Shown here piece by piece: positions 63,398-64,000 of a DNA stretch of 64,000 nt. How positions within the stretch are numbered: the first letter of the stretch is position 1; each line of letters starts with the position of its first letter. Source of the DNA: Uliginosibacterium aquaticum (GTDB lineage Bacteria > Pseudomonadota > Gammaproteobacteria > Burkholderiales > Rhodocyclaceae); the NCBI RefSeq assembly GCF_012972705.2, contig NZ_JABCSC020000003.1, positions 496,001-560,000 on the forward strand. The letters are read 5' to 3'. A program made the position numbers and the translations under genes. Below the pieces are notes generated by a model. That model worked only from the letters and a program-made list of their open reading frames with translations. It was not told where the DNA came from and made no database searches.

Positions 63398-64000
63398 TCA
63401 CTGTTGCAGCATCAGAACGTAGCGACGCGCTTCAGTGTAGGCAGGTAGGCGCTCGGGGCTGCTGAATTGTCCGACGGCGCCATTCTCTCCATGTTCGCTC
63501 AGCAGCCCCTGAAGGACTCCGGGAGCGATTCGGTTTGCGGCCAGCATGGCGGCTGCGTAACGGTCGGCTTCCTGCAGTTGCGGCAGTGTGTATTCGACAC
63601 GTTGCAGGCCTTCGGTCAGCGCTCCGATGCTGTGTTCGGCGCTGCCTGCCAGTGCGGCAGTGGCGAGGCGCAGCAGTTTGAGTTCGATGGCGTTGTGCAA
63701 GGCGTGCTGGTGGTGTAGATGGCCCAGTTGCTGACACAGCAGGGCGAGCTGGGTAACGGGGTCTGGCTCGTGCGTGAAGAAGGCGTCGGTGACTACGATG
63801 TCGCCGCTGGGCAGTGAGAACAGCAGCGGACTGGCGCTGCCGCCCTGGCGAAACACGAGGCGGTAAGGCGGGGCACCTGTGGTCGGAGCGTTGAGATTGG
63901 CGAAGCGTTTGCGCAAATCAGTCTGGCGGGCTGCATCGCTTTGGCTGGGGCGCAGGAGGCTGCCGTCGAGGCGGGCGAGGACGCGTTCGGAACTGCCGTG
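63398..64000 (-). CDS. M48-like peptidase with degenerate zinc motif, C-terminal part
   Basis: The last 200 residues of a gene whose start lies beyond the window; the frame is open to the edge. PSGDIVVTDAFFTHEPDPVT, QLALLCQQLGHLHHQHAL, then VEYTLPQLQEADRYAAAMLA and NRIAPGVLQGLL follow the M48 peptidase layout. The HEXXH zinc motif is replaced by QQLGH while the downstream EADRYA glutamate is kept, so it is probably a non-catalytic relative. Comparison with full-length M48 proteins is needed to see what precedes it. Confidence 0.7.
   Translation of the reverse strand, partial: HGSSERVLARLDGSLLRPSQSDAARQTDLRKRFANLNAPTTGAPPYRLVFRQGGSASPLLFSLPSGDIVVTDAFFTHEPDPVTQLALLCQQLGHLHHQHALHNAIELKLLRLATAALAGSAEHSIGALTEGLQRVEYTLPQLQEADRYAAAMLAANRIAPGVLQGLLSEHGENGAVGQFSSPERLPAYTEARRYVLMLQQ

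Overview
The window looks like chromosome of a GC-rich betaproteobacterium, probably Rhodocyclales (inference). The grounds are a beta-type 6S RNA behind zapA, a MaoC-phosphotransacetylase fusion beside ackA, a metX-metW pair, an EIIA-HPr-EI regulatory PTS and a late cobalamin operon behind a B12 riboswitch. No rRNA, tRNA, CRISPR array, prophage or transposase gene was seen. Coding density is high and most genes lie on the minus strand.

Region 1 (1-17 kb, minus strand) starts with a cut-off heptosyltransferase and a convergent hemerythrin. It then holds one long cobalamin gene train read from about 17 kb down to 0.8 kb. The order is B12 riboswitch, btuB, cobO, cobB, a cobalamin-binding protein, cbiB, cobD, cobQ, a membrane ACP-like protein, btuC, btuD, btuF, cobU, a GNAT-transglutaminase fusion, cobT, cobS and cobC. 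Many junctions are ATGA start/stop overlaps. The train covers import of corrinoids, adenosylation, amidation, aminopropanol attachment and nucleotide loop assembly. Ring synthesis genes are not here. Seven GTAG-headed REP-like palindromes are scattered only in this cluster, and several lie in frame inside genes (cobU, cobB, 5' end of btuF).

Region 2 (17-31 kb) carries a ZapB-like gene, zapA, 6S RNA, an EVE protein, and a 660-bp non-coding stretch that ends in a perfect terminator. Then come a polar amino acid ABC transporter followed by a DcaP-like porin, a LysR regulator divergent from a 51-aa membrane protein, a GGDEF-EAL protein, a small lipoprotein, pepN and a second hemerythrin.

Region 3 (31-46.5 kb) has a KdgK-like sugar kinase, ackA and the MaoC-Pta fusion. 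It continues with glmU, an RNase HI, a histidine kinase/HD-GYP response regulator pair, a GT4 glycosyltransferase, a PIN protein, a small MscS channel, a flavin reductase, a proline-rich lipoprotein, and thiC behind a TPP riboswitch.

Region 4 (46.5-64 kb) has a chemoreceptor, a poly-serine lipoprotein, a response regulator, SMUG-type uracil-DNA glycosylase coupled to an AmpG-like permease, and an NrdG-like radical SAM activase. A 1155-aa surface lipoprotein follows that joins pectate lyase (PL1), pectin methylesterase (CE8) and a C-terminal domain through serine linkers. Then come metX-metW behind a SAM-II riboswitch, ptsI/HPr/EIIA, apbE and a cut-off M48-like gene. Pectinase, KdgK and acetate genes together suggest a plant-polysaccharide user. 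The most unusual items are the ACP-like protein whose ACP halves are swapped end for end exactly at the phosphopantetheine serine, and REP-like elements that have become coding sequence in the cobalamin operon.
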